Origin: Eutypella sp. D-1
Lineage: Eukaryota > Ascomycota > Sordariomycetes > Xylariales > Diatrypaceae
NCBI GenBank assembly: GCA_023313575.1
Contig: JAJTTP010000002.1
Location: 3,720,001 to 3,784,000, forward strand
Length of the DNA stretch: 64,000 nt
Reading direction: 5' to 3'
The position numbers and the translations under genes were made by a program. Under the pieces are notes generated by a model, which had not been told where the DNA came from, searched no databases, and saw only the letters and a list, made by a program, of their open reading frames with translations. Below are positions 22,272 through 32,424 of this stretch, piece by piece (position 1 is the stretch's first letter; every line of letters starts with the position of its first letter).

Positions 22272-22776
22272 GATATAATATGATGTGACTACAGCCCACG
22301 TATATGTTGCAGCGTACTTCTTTGACTCCCGATGATCCAGGGATAAAGGGCAGCAATCCTAAACTTGGAAATAACAGCACACAAAAGATAGCATCAATTC
22401 CAATGCGCCTACGAAGTACAAACATCTTGCATTTCCAAGTTTCACGAGCAACCTAGTTCTATTGGCTTACAGCAGCTCGTAGCCGCCCAGCATGAGGACG
22501 GCGCTTCGCTACCTTATGACGTAGGCGGCGTCCCTGTCCCTCACCCCTGTCAGTCTCTGGGCGGAATGTGAGCCAAGTCACTCCAAATAGAACATCTCGC
22601 CCAAAATGTAATACCGGATCTCTTCGCCATTTGATGCAGCAGAATGGCTATTCAACATGATGAAGAGTGTATTGCTGGGTTTTATGCAATTTTACCTAAA
22701 TGCCGGCTTGCTATTATTTCTTTAATAGTGTAAAGTCTTGGTCGACCTCTGTTGCGCATCATCATACACCCGGTTT
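22272..22776. other. Intergenic, nothing recognised
   Basis: About 500 bp between the CAP gene start and the end of the methyltransferase remnant. No gene or repeat is recognisable. The CAP promoter should be at its left end. Confidence 0.45.
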
Positions 22777-23688
22777 CTACCCAGACGCGAAGATAAGAGG
22801 ATAGGTTCCGCCCGACATCATCATCTCCTCTTCTGCTCGCTCAGACAACGTCTCTATAATTGACTCGGGCAAGTCGATGTTCATCACTAGGCTGAAGAGA
22901 AAATAGGAGGTCAGCTATGGTACCAGTTGCGAAAAAGCAGCCAGTCTGCAAGCCAGTGTGGTGAAATTGGAAATTCGACTCACTCTTACATGCGCTAACG
23001 ACACCTGTAAATGATTCCACCAGTATCTTAGCGCCCCGCGCTTCCCACTCGGGATCTTTGCACCGCGCTCCGATTTTAACGTCAACGTGCTCGTCCTTGA
23101 TGTTCTCGAAACCCTCTTCCTAAAGCTAGCCGACCATCTTCTTGGCATAGTCGGTGCCGGCACCGGTGGCGGTCAAAAAGGAATTGGTGGCCGCCCACGC
23201 GTCGCGCATTGCGGGGCCATGCACCGTTCCGGTGACGTTCATCTCGCAGAGCTGGATCCAGCCGCCGGGCTTGACCAGCTGCTGGCAGGGTTAACGAATA
23301 ATTTCGCACGGCGTAGCCTTCTTCGCACCTCCGAGGATAGTGAAGCCCTGATGCACAAGGCCACAAGTTCCGTGCAACTTATTAGGCCAAGGCTCGGCGA
23401 TGTCATGGATGGCGCAAGTTGTGTGGGGTGAAGCTGTCGGCGGAAAGGATTTCTGCGTGATGTCGAAGCCCGGGAGCGTGTAGGGTTCGGTCAACAGTGG
23501 TTGGGTGCTCCGCAGGAAGAGACCGTTAACCGTTCCTAAGTCTAGAATCTGTATGCCCGGTTTAGTGAGATAGATCGGTGCTAAGATGCGTTTGTTATTC
23601 ATTAAGTGAGTGACGACAGCGTCTTGCTCCGTGAGATGCGCTATCTCCTATCTGGCCCTGGGAGTAGATACTGCTGTTCGTCTGCCAT
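22777..23688 (-). pseudogene. SAM-dependent methyltransferase pseudogene with RIP-type stops
   Basis: Runs from ATG 23688 to a stop at 22777. The order of motifs is that of fungal UmtA/LaeA-like class I methyltransferases: MADEQQYLLPG at the start, motif I as LDLGTVNG (near 23545), HDIAEPWP, a GGAKKATP block, LVKPGGWIQLCE, then MNVTGTVHGPAMRDAW and a last exon with NIDLPESIIETLSERA after an intron (about 22895-22990). The frame is broken once near 23640. In the otherwise continuous middle section there is a TAA near 23291 and two TAG codons near 23110-23116 where Gln is expected. Motif I reads Thr-Val-Asn where Thr-Ala-Asp is usual. All these are C-to-T or G-to-A changes, as left by RIP. Confidence 0.75.
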
Positions 23689-24564
23689 GATTATGAATAT
23701 ATCCGTGCGTTTAGGTTTGACTACTCTCTAGGCGATCCAAAGTACTAGGTAGAAGAAGGCTGAGTTTATGATAGTAAATCTGGGGGAAGTCTCCTTCGAA
23801 TGTTAAACATTTACGCACTTAAGGAACAGAATACTAAGCTTAAGACCTTAAACAGCCGGGGGGCATTTCCTCACCCCTGCCTACCTAGTATGCTGTGCGA
23901 CCTTTTAAAGCCATCCGGAGACATTTTAGTTAGCGGGGTACATGAGATTATTTGCCGCAAGAGTCGAGACTGAGTAGACGAAAAGCAAGGGAATGCTACC
24001 GTGAACGTTTTGTCGCAAATCACATACAACTTCAGAGAGATAGCACATCCATGATACTTAATACCAGCTTGAGCGGGAAAGGCAGCCCCGGCTTAAAAGA
24101 TGCAGACAAGCGCGGCCATCCTCGCAGCCTCCATACCTCCGGAACGGTCCGAATCCGGCCATGTCACCGGTGGAGTGACATGTGTAAGCAAAACCCGAGT
24201 AGACGGTTAGTATGGACCAAGAACCTTGATGGTCATCTGGGTCATTGCGTCGCTTTAAATACATCCAGGGGGACGTCTTAACGTCTTAACTTCTTCCTCG
24301 GCTGCTTCCTCCGTAGCATGCTTGAGAACATCCAACCCAGCTCCTTATTGAGCAGGTAAGGCAAGACGCCATCTGGTATTCATCGACAACAATGGCTCAT
24401 TAGAACGTATGTTCATTCATAATATACACTTGCTACACGTCAAACCACTCTTAGTAGCCTCTTGTGGGTTATTATATACCTATGTCCACTTCTCCAGCAA
24501 GAAGCGACCACACCCTTCTCCCAAGACCCCAATCCTAATCCAACGCAGTTAGGACTCTATCCTA
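23689..24564. other. Intergenic, nothing recognised
   Basis: About 880 bp between the methyltransferase remnant and the alcohol dehydrogenase gene. An open plus-strand frame at 23952-24281 is low-scoring and lacks any motif. I see no gene, repeat or RNA here. Confidence 0.5.
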
Positions 24565-25717
24565 TTACATGATGAGGACACCCCTGAAGCGCACGTTTCC
24601 GGACTGGCAGTGCTCCATGGCCTTGGCGGCGTCCGCTAGCGGGAACTTCTCGATGATGCACTTGACCCCGTGGTCCTGGGCGAACTGAATGGCCTCCTCC
24701 GAGTCGAGGGCATGACCGCTCGGCCACCCGTGGACCGAGATGCCCCGGGTGACGAGCAAGGTGGTGTCAAACTCGACGGGGCCCACAGGAGCGAGGACCA
24801 CCAGCTTGCCGCCCGGCTGCAGGCCACCGGCGAGTGGGCTGATGGTCTTGGGGTTCGGCGCGGTCGCTACGATCATAGCGGCGCCTCCCAGCTCCTGCAG
24901 CTTAGAGACAGGGTCCTCCTTGCTCGTGTCGATGTACCTACGATGATCAGAGTTAGCGGTCTCTCGATTAATTTGCGAGTATAAAAACGAGACGAGCGCT
25001 GGTGAATACTCACGCATGCGCGCCGAGCTTAAACGCAAAGTCCTTCTTTGATTCGCCGGAGCTTATGGCGACGGTGCGATAGCCCATCTTTTTCGCGTAC
25101 TGGATGGCCAGGTGGCCCAGACCACCAACGCCTTGGATGGCGACCAGGTTCCCCTGCTCGATGTGCATCTTGCGCATGGAGTTAAAGACAGTAACGCCGG
25201 CGCAGAGAAGAGGGGCAACCTCCGCAGGGTCCGCCTCCTTAGGCATGCGGACGACGGCCTCCTCCCGCAGCAGGGCATACTGGGCATATCCGCCATCCAT
25301 GGTGACACCATTGATCTGGACATTATCGCAAGTCTGGAATTGACCCCGCGCGCACGACCGACAGACGTGGTCGTGACCTGTGTCTGAATGTCAGCGAAAC
25401 GCGTTTCGAGGAGTAGGGACTTGATACTCACCTCCGTGCCAAGGTCCACCGACCCTTTCGCCGCCAGAGAAGCGCGTGACATTCTCGCCAATAGCCACAA
25501 CGTCACCGACCAGCTCGTGGCCGGGGGTGCGGGGGAACACATCTCCCATCAAACCGTTCTGCTCGAAGATGTCGGTGTGGCAGACACCGCAGGCAATGAT
25601 CTTGACCAGGACCTGGCCGCGACCAGGCTTCTTTAGCGGGACATCCTTAACAACGATAGGCTGGCCCGCCTTCTCGAGAACAGCAGCCTTATAGGTTTGC
25701 GGGAGCGATCCGGCCAT
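24565..25717 (-). CDS. Zinc-dependent alcohol dehydrogenase (MDR family)
   Basis: Three exons, 25717..25432, 25377..25014 and 24937..24565, with introns of 54 and 76 bp; 340 residues. The catalytic zinc site includes ACGVCHTD and PGHELVG. The structural zinc loop is GGHDHVCRSCARGQFQTC, in which the first of the four usual Cys is Asp, a variant that I believe occurs in a fungal subgroup of this family. The Rossmann motif is GVGGLGHLAIQYAKKMG; the SSGESKK stretch after the second beta strand fits NADP(H) preference. The cytosolic enzyme would interconvert alcohols and aldehydes; the substrate is unknown. The start ATG 25717 (CACCATGGCC) is strong. The gene is intact while neighbours are decayed. 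Confidence 0.92.
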
Positions 25718-27764
25718 GGTGACTTGGTAGAAATGAGTTGCTGCGATAACTTGCGACGGGCGATTGGAGGCAAACACGGGGTTATATGAAGCAGAAAGGT
25801 ACAGAATCTAACTCTCGCACAGAAACGATGCACAAACTACCAGCAAGCTACGAATATTTATACTTTTCCTCTAGGACAACTAGCTCGGCTTATTATCTTA
25901 AACCGGTCATAGTTACCTACTATCTAGACGTCTACGTACCCCACATATAGAGGAATGTCGTCACAACATTTTCCCAGTCCGAGAAGAATATGGAAATTTT
26001 TACAAGGCATGTCTGCCAGTGCGCCCATATCTCCAGAGGGGCTCTCTAAGTCCGTTCCACGTGGGCCGATGATCCATATGCCGGCGGGGGTTAAATCCAG
26101 CAGTCTCCTACACCCATTACCTTATTGCCTAGGTTGTATTGCTGGCATGTGCGATTAACGCCGAAAATGCTTATGAATGGCGGCGATAATATGCCAATGT
26201 TTTGACTCGCCGAACAACAAAGCTACCGCTCCTTGTTAATCTAAAGAGCTAAAGCGCTAGTTCCGGGATAACGTTAAATCGAAGACTCGTACCAATGCGA
26301 TCGTTACCCGCCACTACAGCATGTTAGTGTGTAGTAGTCCCACTGTACATCCTTGAATCGTAGTAAAGCTTGGGAAGAACGAAGAACTGGATGATCGGTG
26401 AAGAGGGTGACGGCTGGCGGACGGCTATACGCATGAGGAACAATACTAGAGCCAGCAACTAAACCAATTCTCGTCAAGGCAATCTTCTCCAATGGACCAA
26501 GCAACGACTATACTGTCCGGGGAGGGCTTCAATCAAGCAAGGCCTAATGGGCAATAAACCATAGACTCGAGCGCAAGCAGGGGCAATAAGCTTGAGGGTA
26601 TCGTAAGATGAGATAAGCGCTCGGGGCCTGAGGCTGGTCGCGGTGTAAGTGAGATTAAGTGAATACAGTAGTGAGCAGTGGAGTAGAATGATATCGAAGG
26701 AAAGACGGGTAAATGACTAATTGTAGCTAAAGGGATCGGCGAAGGTGGCAACGGACGCAAAAAAGTGGTCGCCGGGCGGGCAATACATGGAATGTAGATG
26801 CGGTCCACTGTGAGACTGGCCCGGGGATGAGCTGGACGGTTAATCCGATGTCCCACCGTCGGTTTTTCCGACAAGCGCCCACCCAGCTTCGGATTTATCA
26901 AAGCCAAGATCTTCCAAAGCCGGCCACTTAGACTCAGTAGTAGCGGGCATTACGTACACTACATATCGGAAAGCCGCCGACTGGTAGGGGTTGCAGACTG
27001 GAAGAACAGAGTAAAAGCCAACCAGGCTAAACAAATACCACATTTCGTTTTATAAAAAGACAAGCATAGTTCGTAGACGTGGCATAGGCAAACATTTGCT
27101 ACTTATGGATTTAAATCTTTATCCGACCTAACAGCTTGCAAAGCCCTGGCTACCTGGATTAGGACTAATATGTGGCTTGTAAAAGAACCGAGCGACGACG
27201 CATAATGACGAAAGCGACCGTGCAGCTGGTGCTCAGCCTGTATCCTAGCATTCCAACAGGCTCGAAGTGCTTACAGGTTGCGGGACGTCACGGCGCAGGG
27301 CTGATAGATCCGCAGATCTCGGATTTCTAGGATTGGTTTGCTGCCATAATTCCAGCGCTCAGCCTCCACTGTCCACCATCTGCCGTCGGGGCGAAAGTCA
27401 GGTTTGTCTCGTCTGGGCACCGCGTATCGGTTTTGCGTGCAGGTTATGACATATCTCCATGTGCGGACAAGTCGATAGCTTTCATTCGGCAGTCATAGGA
27501 TAATTATATAAGAATCCCATCAGGCGCAATGTTGATGTTGATGTCTATCTGACTATTTAATCTATCACTTAACATCACCCAGCTTAATCTCTTAGATCGC
27601 TCTCAACTTGATATAAAGAACAAACTACGATACGAGCATAGCTCATCGAATCGAAACAGCCATCGCAACTGAAGTCTATGACGGCGCATCGCTTCTCCGT
27701 GCACTCCATACGCCAGACCCTATCCTCTAAGCTACACCTGAGCCAGAACGACTGTGCGGCCAAC
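25718..27764. other. Intergenic, nothing recognised
   Basis: Two kilobases with no supported gene. Several short frames on both strands (for example near 25955-26158, 26533-26907 and 27267-27449) lack motifs, codon bias and splice partners. The stretch must contain the ADH promoter at its left end and the SDR promoter or 5' UTR at its right end. An upstream in-frame ATG at 27678 of the SDR gene lies within it. Confidence 0.5.
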
Positions 27765-28505
27765 ATGTCTATGCAGGGCAAGGTCGCAATCATCACCGGC
27801 GGATCTAAAGGCATCGGTCGCGCCATCGCCCTGCGACTCGCCAAGTCGGGCGCCACCGTTGTGGTGAACTATTCCTCGGACGTCGCCGCCGCCGATGAGG
27901 TCGTGTCCCAGATTGGCAAGGACCGGGCGCTGGCCGTCAAGGCGGACGCGGGGACCGTGGCGGGAGTATCGGCGCTGGTCGACGCGACGGTGGAGAAGTT
28001 CGGGAGGGTGGATGTGGTGATTCCGAACGCGGGCATGATGCCGATGCAGGACCTCGAGCACACGACCGAGGCTACCTTTGACAAGGTCTACAATCTCAAC
28101 GTCAAGGGTCCCTACTTCCTAGCCCAGAAGGCCGTTCCCCACATGCCCGAAGGCGGCCGCATCATCTTCGTCTCGACAGGTATCGCGCATAACAGCGCCG
28201 TGCCGCCGCCTTACCTCTTATATGCGTCCACCAAGGGCGCGGTTGAGCAGATGACGCGCGTCATGTCCAAGGACCTGGGCCGGAAGGGCATCACCGTTAA
28301 CGCCATCGCCCCCGGTCCTACAGCAACGGAGCTTTTCTTCGAGGGTAAGAGCGAGGCGATGGTTAAGGGAATCGCCTCCCAGAGCCCCTTCAACCGCCTG
28401 GGCAAGCCCGAAGAGGTTGCAGAACTGGCTGCTTTTGTCGCCGGCCCCGAGAGCGCATGGGTTTCGGGTCAGATTATAGGAGCGAACGGCGCCTCCTTCG
28501 TATGA
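27765..28505 (+). CDS. Short-chain dehydrogenase/reductase (FabG-like)
   Basis: Intronless SDR. I prefer ATG 27765 (CAACATGTCTATG), giving 246 residues, over an in-frame ATG at 27678 that would add 29 residues without family similarity. Motifs: VAIITGGSKGIGRA for the cofactor, a VNYSS segment after beta 2, IPNAGMM in place of NNAG, catalytic Ser in IIFVSTG, YASTKGA with Tyr and Lys, and IAPGPTATELF. This is the classical 250-residue type close to 3-oxoacyl-ACP reductases and fungal hydroxynaphthalene or versicolorin reductases, which reduce polyketide or fatty-acyl ketones with NADPH. The natural substrate cannot be told. All active-site residues are present. Confidence 0.9.
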   Translation: MSMQGKVAIITGGSKGIGRAIALRLAKSGATVVVNYSSDVAAADEVVSQIGKDRALAVKADAGTVAGVSALVDATVEKFGRVDVVIPNAGMMPMQDLEHTTEATFDKVYNLNVKGPYFLAQKAVPHMPEGGRIIFVSTGIAHNSAVPPPYLLYASTKGAVEQMTRVMSKDLGRKGITVNAIAPGPTATELFFEGKSEAMVKGIASQSPFNRLGKPEEVAELAAFVAGPESAWVSGQIIGANGASFV

Positions 28506-28785
28506 GAGAGAACGAATATGTTCAAGTAGACTAGAAATCAAACCTAGAAATCTTCCGTTCGCTTTATGAATTCTCGTGTCTTGTCTTACGTGGTTAGTGA
28601 TCATATACCACGCATGTCTTCGTTTAAGTGATCCCTACCCGACGCTATCCATCGGATGTAGCGCACAATCAATCTCCCGGGACCTGGGTATAATAGAACA
28701 GCACACGCCTAATCCAGAGTTAACAAAGTTTTGTCGACATATGAATGTTTTTTTTCTACTCTAGCTGACTAAGACATTTACCAAA

Positions 28786-29514
28786 ATGCGATCCCCGATT
28801 ACCGCGCTCGCCACCGCCGCGGCACTGGGCGCCTCACCCTCCGTTGCGCACTGGAACTACAACCAACTAGTGGCGAACGGGGAGATCGCCGGGCCAGCGT
28901 CGGAGTACATTCGCCGGCCGGACAACGGGAACACGCCGCTGCAGGCGGTTAACAGCACGGATATGCGGTGCAACAGCGGGGCGTCATCGGGGCGGGAGCT
29001 CGGGACGTCGACGCAGGCGAACACGTCGTGGCAGGAGCCCGAGGGCCTCGTCTGGGCTATCCGTCACAAGAACAGCTTCCTCTTCACGCTGCCGGCTGAG
29101 ACGCCGCCGGGGGAGTACTTGCTCCGAGCCGAGGGCATTGCTCTGCACGCCGCGCATAAGTTTAGTTATGAGCAGCGCGTCCCTTCAACCCCCCCCCCCC
29201 CCCTTCCCAACCCACCCTTCGGTTCAGGGGTGAGGACTATTCGTGAATGTGACCGGAATCTTGTGACGGAGACCCAATTCTACATTTCGTGCGCGCAAAT
29301 CTGCGTCACGGGTAACGACACCGGAACCCTAGGACCACTTGCGAATTTCCCGGGCGCTTACACCCCCACAACGCCCGGGGTGCTCATCCCGGACCTTTGG
29401 ACGCACATTAGAAACTACACGGTCCCGGGGCGCGCGCTGTGGCCGGCTAGGACGAAGATCTCGCACGTTGTGAGGACCTACCTGCCGTTAGAGGATGTGG
29501 AGGTTGGCGAATAA
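28786..29514 (+). CDS. AA9 LPMO-like protein with internal deletion
   Basis: A signal peptide of 21 residues ends at VA, exposing His22 as the mature N-terminal His of the copper brace (HWNYNQLVANGE). Next come the AA9 blocks STDMRCN, VWAIRHKNSFLFTLPAETPPGEYLLRAE with ALHAAHK, then FYISCAQICVTG and FPGAYTPTTPGVLI. Between the MRCN block and the WAIRHK block the usual 50 or so residues are missing, including the HPGP segment that carries the second copper His. The remaining open frame also runs through a poly-C tract (29189-29203) that interrupts the domain and is probably an in-frame intron of about 100 bp whose borders I cannot fix. Without the second His, oxidative cleavage of cellulose is unlikely. 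It may be a decaying gene, or assembly may have dropped sequence. Confidence 0.7.
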   Translation: MRSPITALATAAALGASPSVAHWNYNQLVANGEIAGPASEYIRRPDNGNTPLQAVNSTDMRCNSGASSGRELGTSTQANTSWQEPEGLVWAIRHKNSFLFTLPAETPPGEYLLRAEGIALHAAHKFSYEQRVPSTPPPPLPNPPFGSGVRTIRECDRNLVTETQFYISCAQICVTGNDTGTLGPLANFPGAYTPTTPGVLIPDLWTHIRNYTVPGRALWPARTKISHVVRTYLPLEDVEVGE

Positions 29515-29836
29515 GCTGGAATTAGGCCTAGTCGCACTGGGCTTAGGTGGAGATAGGCCGGGCCATGTGGAATAGACGCGATAGACACCGAACAGAGACA
29601 ATAGGTATTACGATGGGAATGTTACTGTAAGTAAACCGAGAAGTCATCAAATCAGGTTCACAGAACAGACACTGGCATACAACCATATTCCGAGTAATTA
29701 AGTGTCCTACATCACCTCAACCAAGACCGCTATCAAGACATCCAGATGATATTCACGCTTACAGACATCCACGGGGAACATTTAACTGTGGAGAGATAAG
29801 ATTGAAGGCGCTTATAAATCGCATGGTTCATAAAGA
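29515..29836. other. Intergenic between convergent genes
   Basis: 322 bp between the LPMO-like stop and the VTA1 stop, which are convergent. It should hold both terminators. I see no repeat or gene. Confidence 0.5.
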
Positions 29837-31100
29837 TCACCGCGCGCCTAAGACGGCTAAGGCGTTTTGCAGCTCCTTCACAGCTGTGGAGACGTCTTCG
29901 AAGTTAAGGGCGGATATGGCCCACTTCGCATGCTTCTGCGCCTGGGCCATGGCCATGTCGTCGACGTTGTGTCCAGAAGGAGGGGTCGGGTCTGCTATAG
30001 GTGCTGTTGGCTGTGACGGTCGCGAGTAATGGCTGCTTGCCGCGGGCGGTGCCTGGGGTGGCGCGTACGGCTGCTTCGCGGGCACGATCGGTGGTGTCGG
30101 CGCTGAGGCTGGCGCGGTTGGCGGAGGTCCAGGCCGATAGAAGAAGTCTTGTGGGGTGGAGGCGGCGTCGGGCGGCGACGTCACATAAGGTGGCATCCGA
30201 GGGTCGTGGGAACTGGGGCTTGGAATCGCCGGTGACGGGGCGGTTAGGTCGTGGTCGGCGGGTCCTGGTAGCCCTCCGGTTGGCATATTCGGCGCTGAGG
30301 GTAGTGTGAAGGAATTTTGGTCGTCGTCGGCGGGGAATGTAGCAGAGGCGCTATCGGGGAAGTAACTGGTCGAGTTTGTAGGGGGCTGTTGTTCGGGCGG
30401 TCCAATAGGAGATACCTGTTCCGGGACCAGGGCGGAAGGTAACGGGGGAGAGGTCGGTGCAGATACGGGTGCGGGCGAAGTTGCCGTCGCTGCCTGGGTA
30501 GGAGGATATGAAGAGCCTTCTTCATCGGGAACATCCTCAACACTCGCCGGCTTGGGGTGGTGGTCGGACCCAGCGAGCATCTGTACCTCTGGGTCGTTGG
30601 GGTCCAAGGCAGACACGCTCTCGTCATCGTGCTTCTTGTCGTCGCGTTTCGGGTTCGTCTCATTGGGGTCTTTGCCTTCTTTAAGGGCCCTCAGTATCCG
30701 GGCGGCGTTCCACTTGGCAAACTTGATCTTCTGCTGGGTCTCGGGGTCTGGCTCTCCCCAGATATTGGCTAGTTGAAGGAAGGTGGCGGCTGCTTCGAAC
30801 GTGCTCGCGGTCTGTCTGTATTTGTTTCATGCCGGTTAGCTGCTGTTTCTGTGTGTCTGGCCTGTGTCGGGCCTGTGTCATGCCTGTGTCGAGCCTGTGT
30901 CGTGCCATGAGGTGAGGGCAAGGTTGAGAGCGAAGGGCCCATCATACTGTGTTACTTTATCAGCCATCAGAGGCTTCATGGCGCGCTCAAATGTCTCCTG
31001 CGCGAACTGGGCAACGTATGCCTGACCGGCAGCATCGTCTGTGACTGCCTCGTTGTCGGCTTGTTCGTTCTTGGTCTATACATGGTGGGGTGAGCCAATA

Positions 31101-31137
<37 letters not shown>

Positions 31138-31491
31138 CTCTCGGACAGCGGACAGAGACGCTTTACCTGCTCTAGCCTGTCCATCAGGGTGGTGGTAAAC
31201 TCGAGACAGTCCTGATCAGCATTATGAAGTTGTCCGCTGAGGATGCGGTTAACGGCCCAGTACCGACCTGAGGGGATATACCGTGTCAGCTGTGTCATCT
31301 TTCCCTTTCCCTTCACCCCTCCTTTGAGTTCCCATGGGTTCCCATGAGTTCCCATGAGTTCCTATAGGGAGTCTGAGTCTCTACGTACACCAGTAGGAGA
31401 TGACGGGTCTCGCAGCGTCGAGTTGAGAGGCGCGCAAGATGAAGGGCGTGATGCCCGCCTGCTTCAGTTTTACGGGGATGTTGGCGGCCAT
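29837..31491 (-). CDS. VTA1: Vacuolar protein sorting-associated protein VTA1
   Basis: VTA1 activates the Vps4 AAA-ATPase that disassembles ESCRT-III at multivesicular bodies. Four exons: 31491..31389, 31267..31167, 31075..30948 and 30815..29837; introns of 121, 91 and 132 bp; 436 residues. The N-terminal tandem MIT-like region begins MAANIPVKLKQAGI and shows YWCRYWAVNRILSG across the first junction, then LEFTTTLMDRLEQTKNE across the second. A long Pro/Ser/Thr-rich linker (about 150-390) precedes the C-terminal VSL dimerisation and Vps4-binding domain, KHAKWAISALNFEDVSTAVKELQNAL. All phases close. Each of the three introns contains a different simple repeat, which is odd for such a conserved gene. 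Confidence 0.95.
30860..30903. repeat. 11-bp tandem repeat GCCTGTGTCNN, 4 copies
   Basis: Four head-to-tail 11-bp units differing only in the last two bases, located inside intron 3 of VTA1. Confidence 0.9.
31101..31138. repeat. CT dinucleotide microsatellite
   Basis: A run of CT units with one TTT interruption, inside intron 2 of VTA1. On the transcribed strand it reads as a GA repeat. Confidence 0.9.
31328..31367. repeat. 10-bp tandem repeat GTTCCCATGA, 4 copies
   Basis: Three near-identical units and one diverged unit inside intron 1 of VTA1. Confidence 0.85.
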
Positions 31492-32424
31492 GATGCGAGT
31501 AGTTAAGCGAGCGCAATGGCTTAAACTGAAGAGATGTGTTGGAGAGATGTGTTAGGTAAAGAAAAGAAGGTCTTGGGAATATCGCGCGAGATCGCGACTT
31601 GAAGGAGGTAGCAGCAGCTGCCTGGGTGTACCTACATACCTAGGCACCTAAGTAAGTGTAAGGACTGGCCATCCCCGCTGACGTTGTTAAGTGCTCAGAG
31701 ACCCACATTCGAGGTCTACAATGTACCTAGGTACAATAGGTGTATCCGTTGTCTGTATCCGTAGGTACGTAGGTACGTACCTAGGTAAGTACCGATGTAT
31801 TGTCCTTGTCTCAAGTAATAGCTCGCGCCACAACTTACACATTGAGGGGCTTCAATTGATCTACCGATTTGCCGATGTGGCTAGAATCTGATGGACGAAG
31901 TACCTTCCAGATTGTACCACGAACCATGCAAATAGGCTAGGAACAAATAGGGCTAGGCGCATTTAATGGTACTACAGGGATCAGACAATCCGGACAAGTC
32001 CACTTTAAATTAAGGCCATGTCATTGGTGAATCGCATCGAAAGATGACGGAACCTACGCACACCCAAAATCTGAATCTGGCATCTCTCGAGTTTCCACCG
32101 TGGCCTTTTTTTTGTTTTTTTCTTTTCCTCGTATTTTGCCGAGCCGAATCGAGTCGAGTCGAGAGGAGAGGGACAATCATCACAGTCGACAAGGTAGAAG
32201 AGGAATTCCAGATCATGCATATTTAAGATCCCGCCTGCAGCTGAGCTGGAACCCCATTTCCATTTCCACACTTCCCCCTCCCCCTCTCATTACTTAGGTA
32301 CACGCTCACGTGTACGCTCACGTATACCCTCTCAACCTCTCTACACACGTAGAAGCACACGTAGAAGCACACGTAGAAGCACGCTCTATTTCGTCTTATA
32401 GCACATCATCGGATATCAAACAGC
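31492..32424. other. Divergent promoter region of VTA1 and PDI
   Basis: About 930 bp between two divergently transcribed genes. It contains clustered ACCTAGGTA/CCTAAGTA tracts (31629-31650 and 31722-31792), a GAGTC repeat (about 32150-32165), an E-box-like CACGTG at 32307-32312 and a 12-bp triple repeat before the PDI start (listed separately). The short frames here are not credible genes. Confidence 0.6.
32307..32380 (+). promoter_or_regulatory. Candidate upstream element of PDI: CACGTG and 12-bp repeats
   Basis: A CACGTG core at 32307 lies within a short imperfect repeat (GCTCACGTGTAC, then GCTCACGTATAC). It is followed by three perfect copies of ACACGTAGAAGC at 32345-32380, ending 44 bp before the PDI start codon. 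CACGTG-like cores resemble bZIP and unfolded-protein-response elements of ER chaperone genes. The assignment is an inference from position and gene type only. Confidence 0.3.

Noticed and set aside
25955..27449. Several short frames between ADH and SDR
   Set aside because: None has a domain, codon bias or splice continuation.
27678..27764. Upstream ATG extending the SDR by 29 residues
   Set aside because: The extension lacks family similarity, and the downstream ATG gives the canonical SDR N-terminus.
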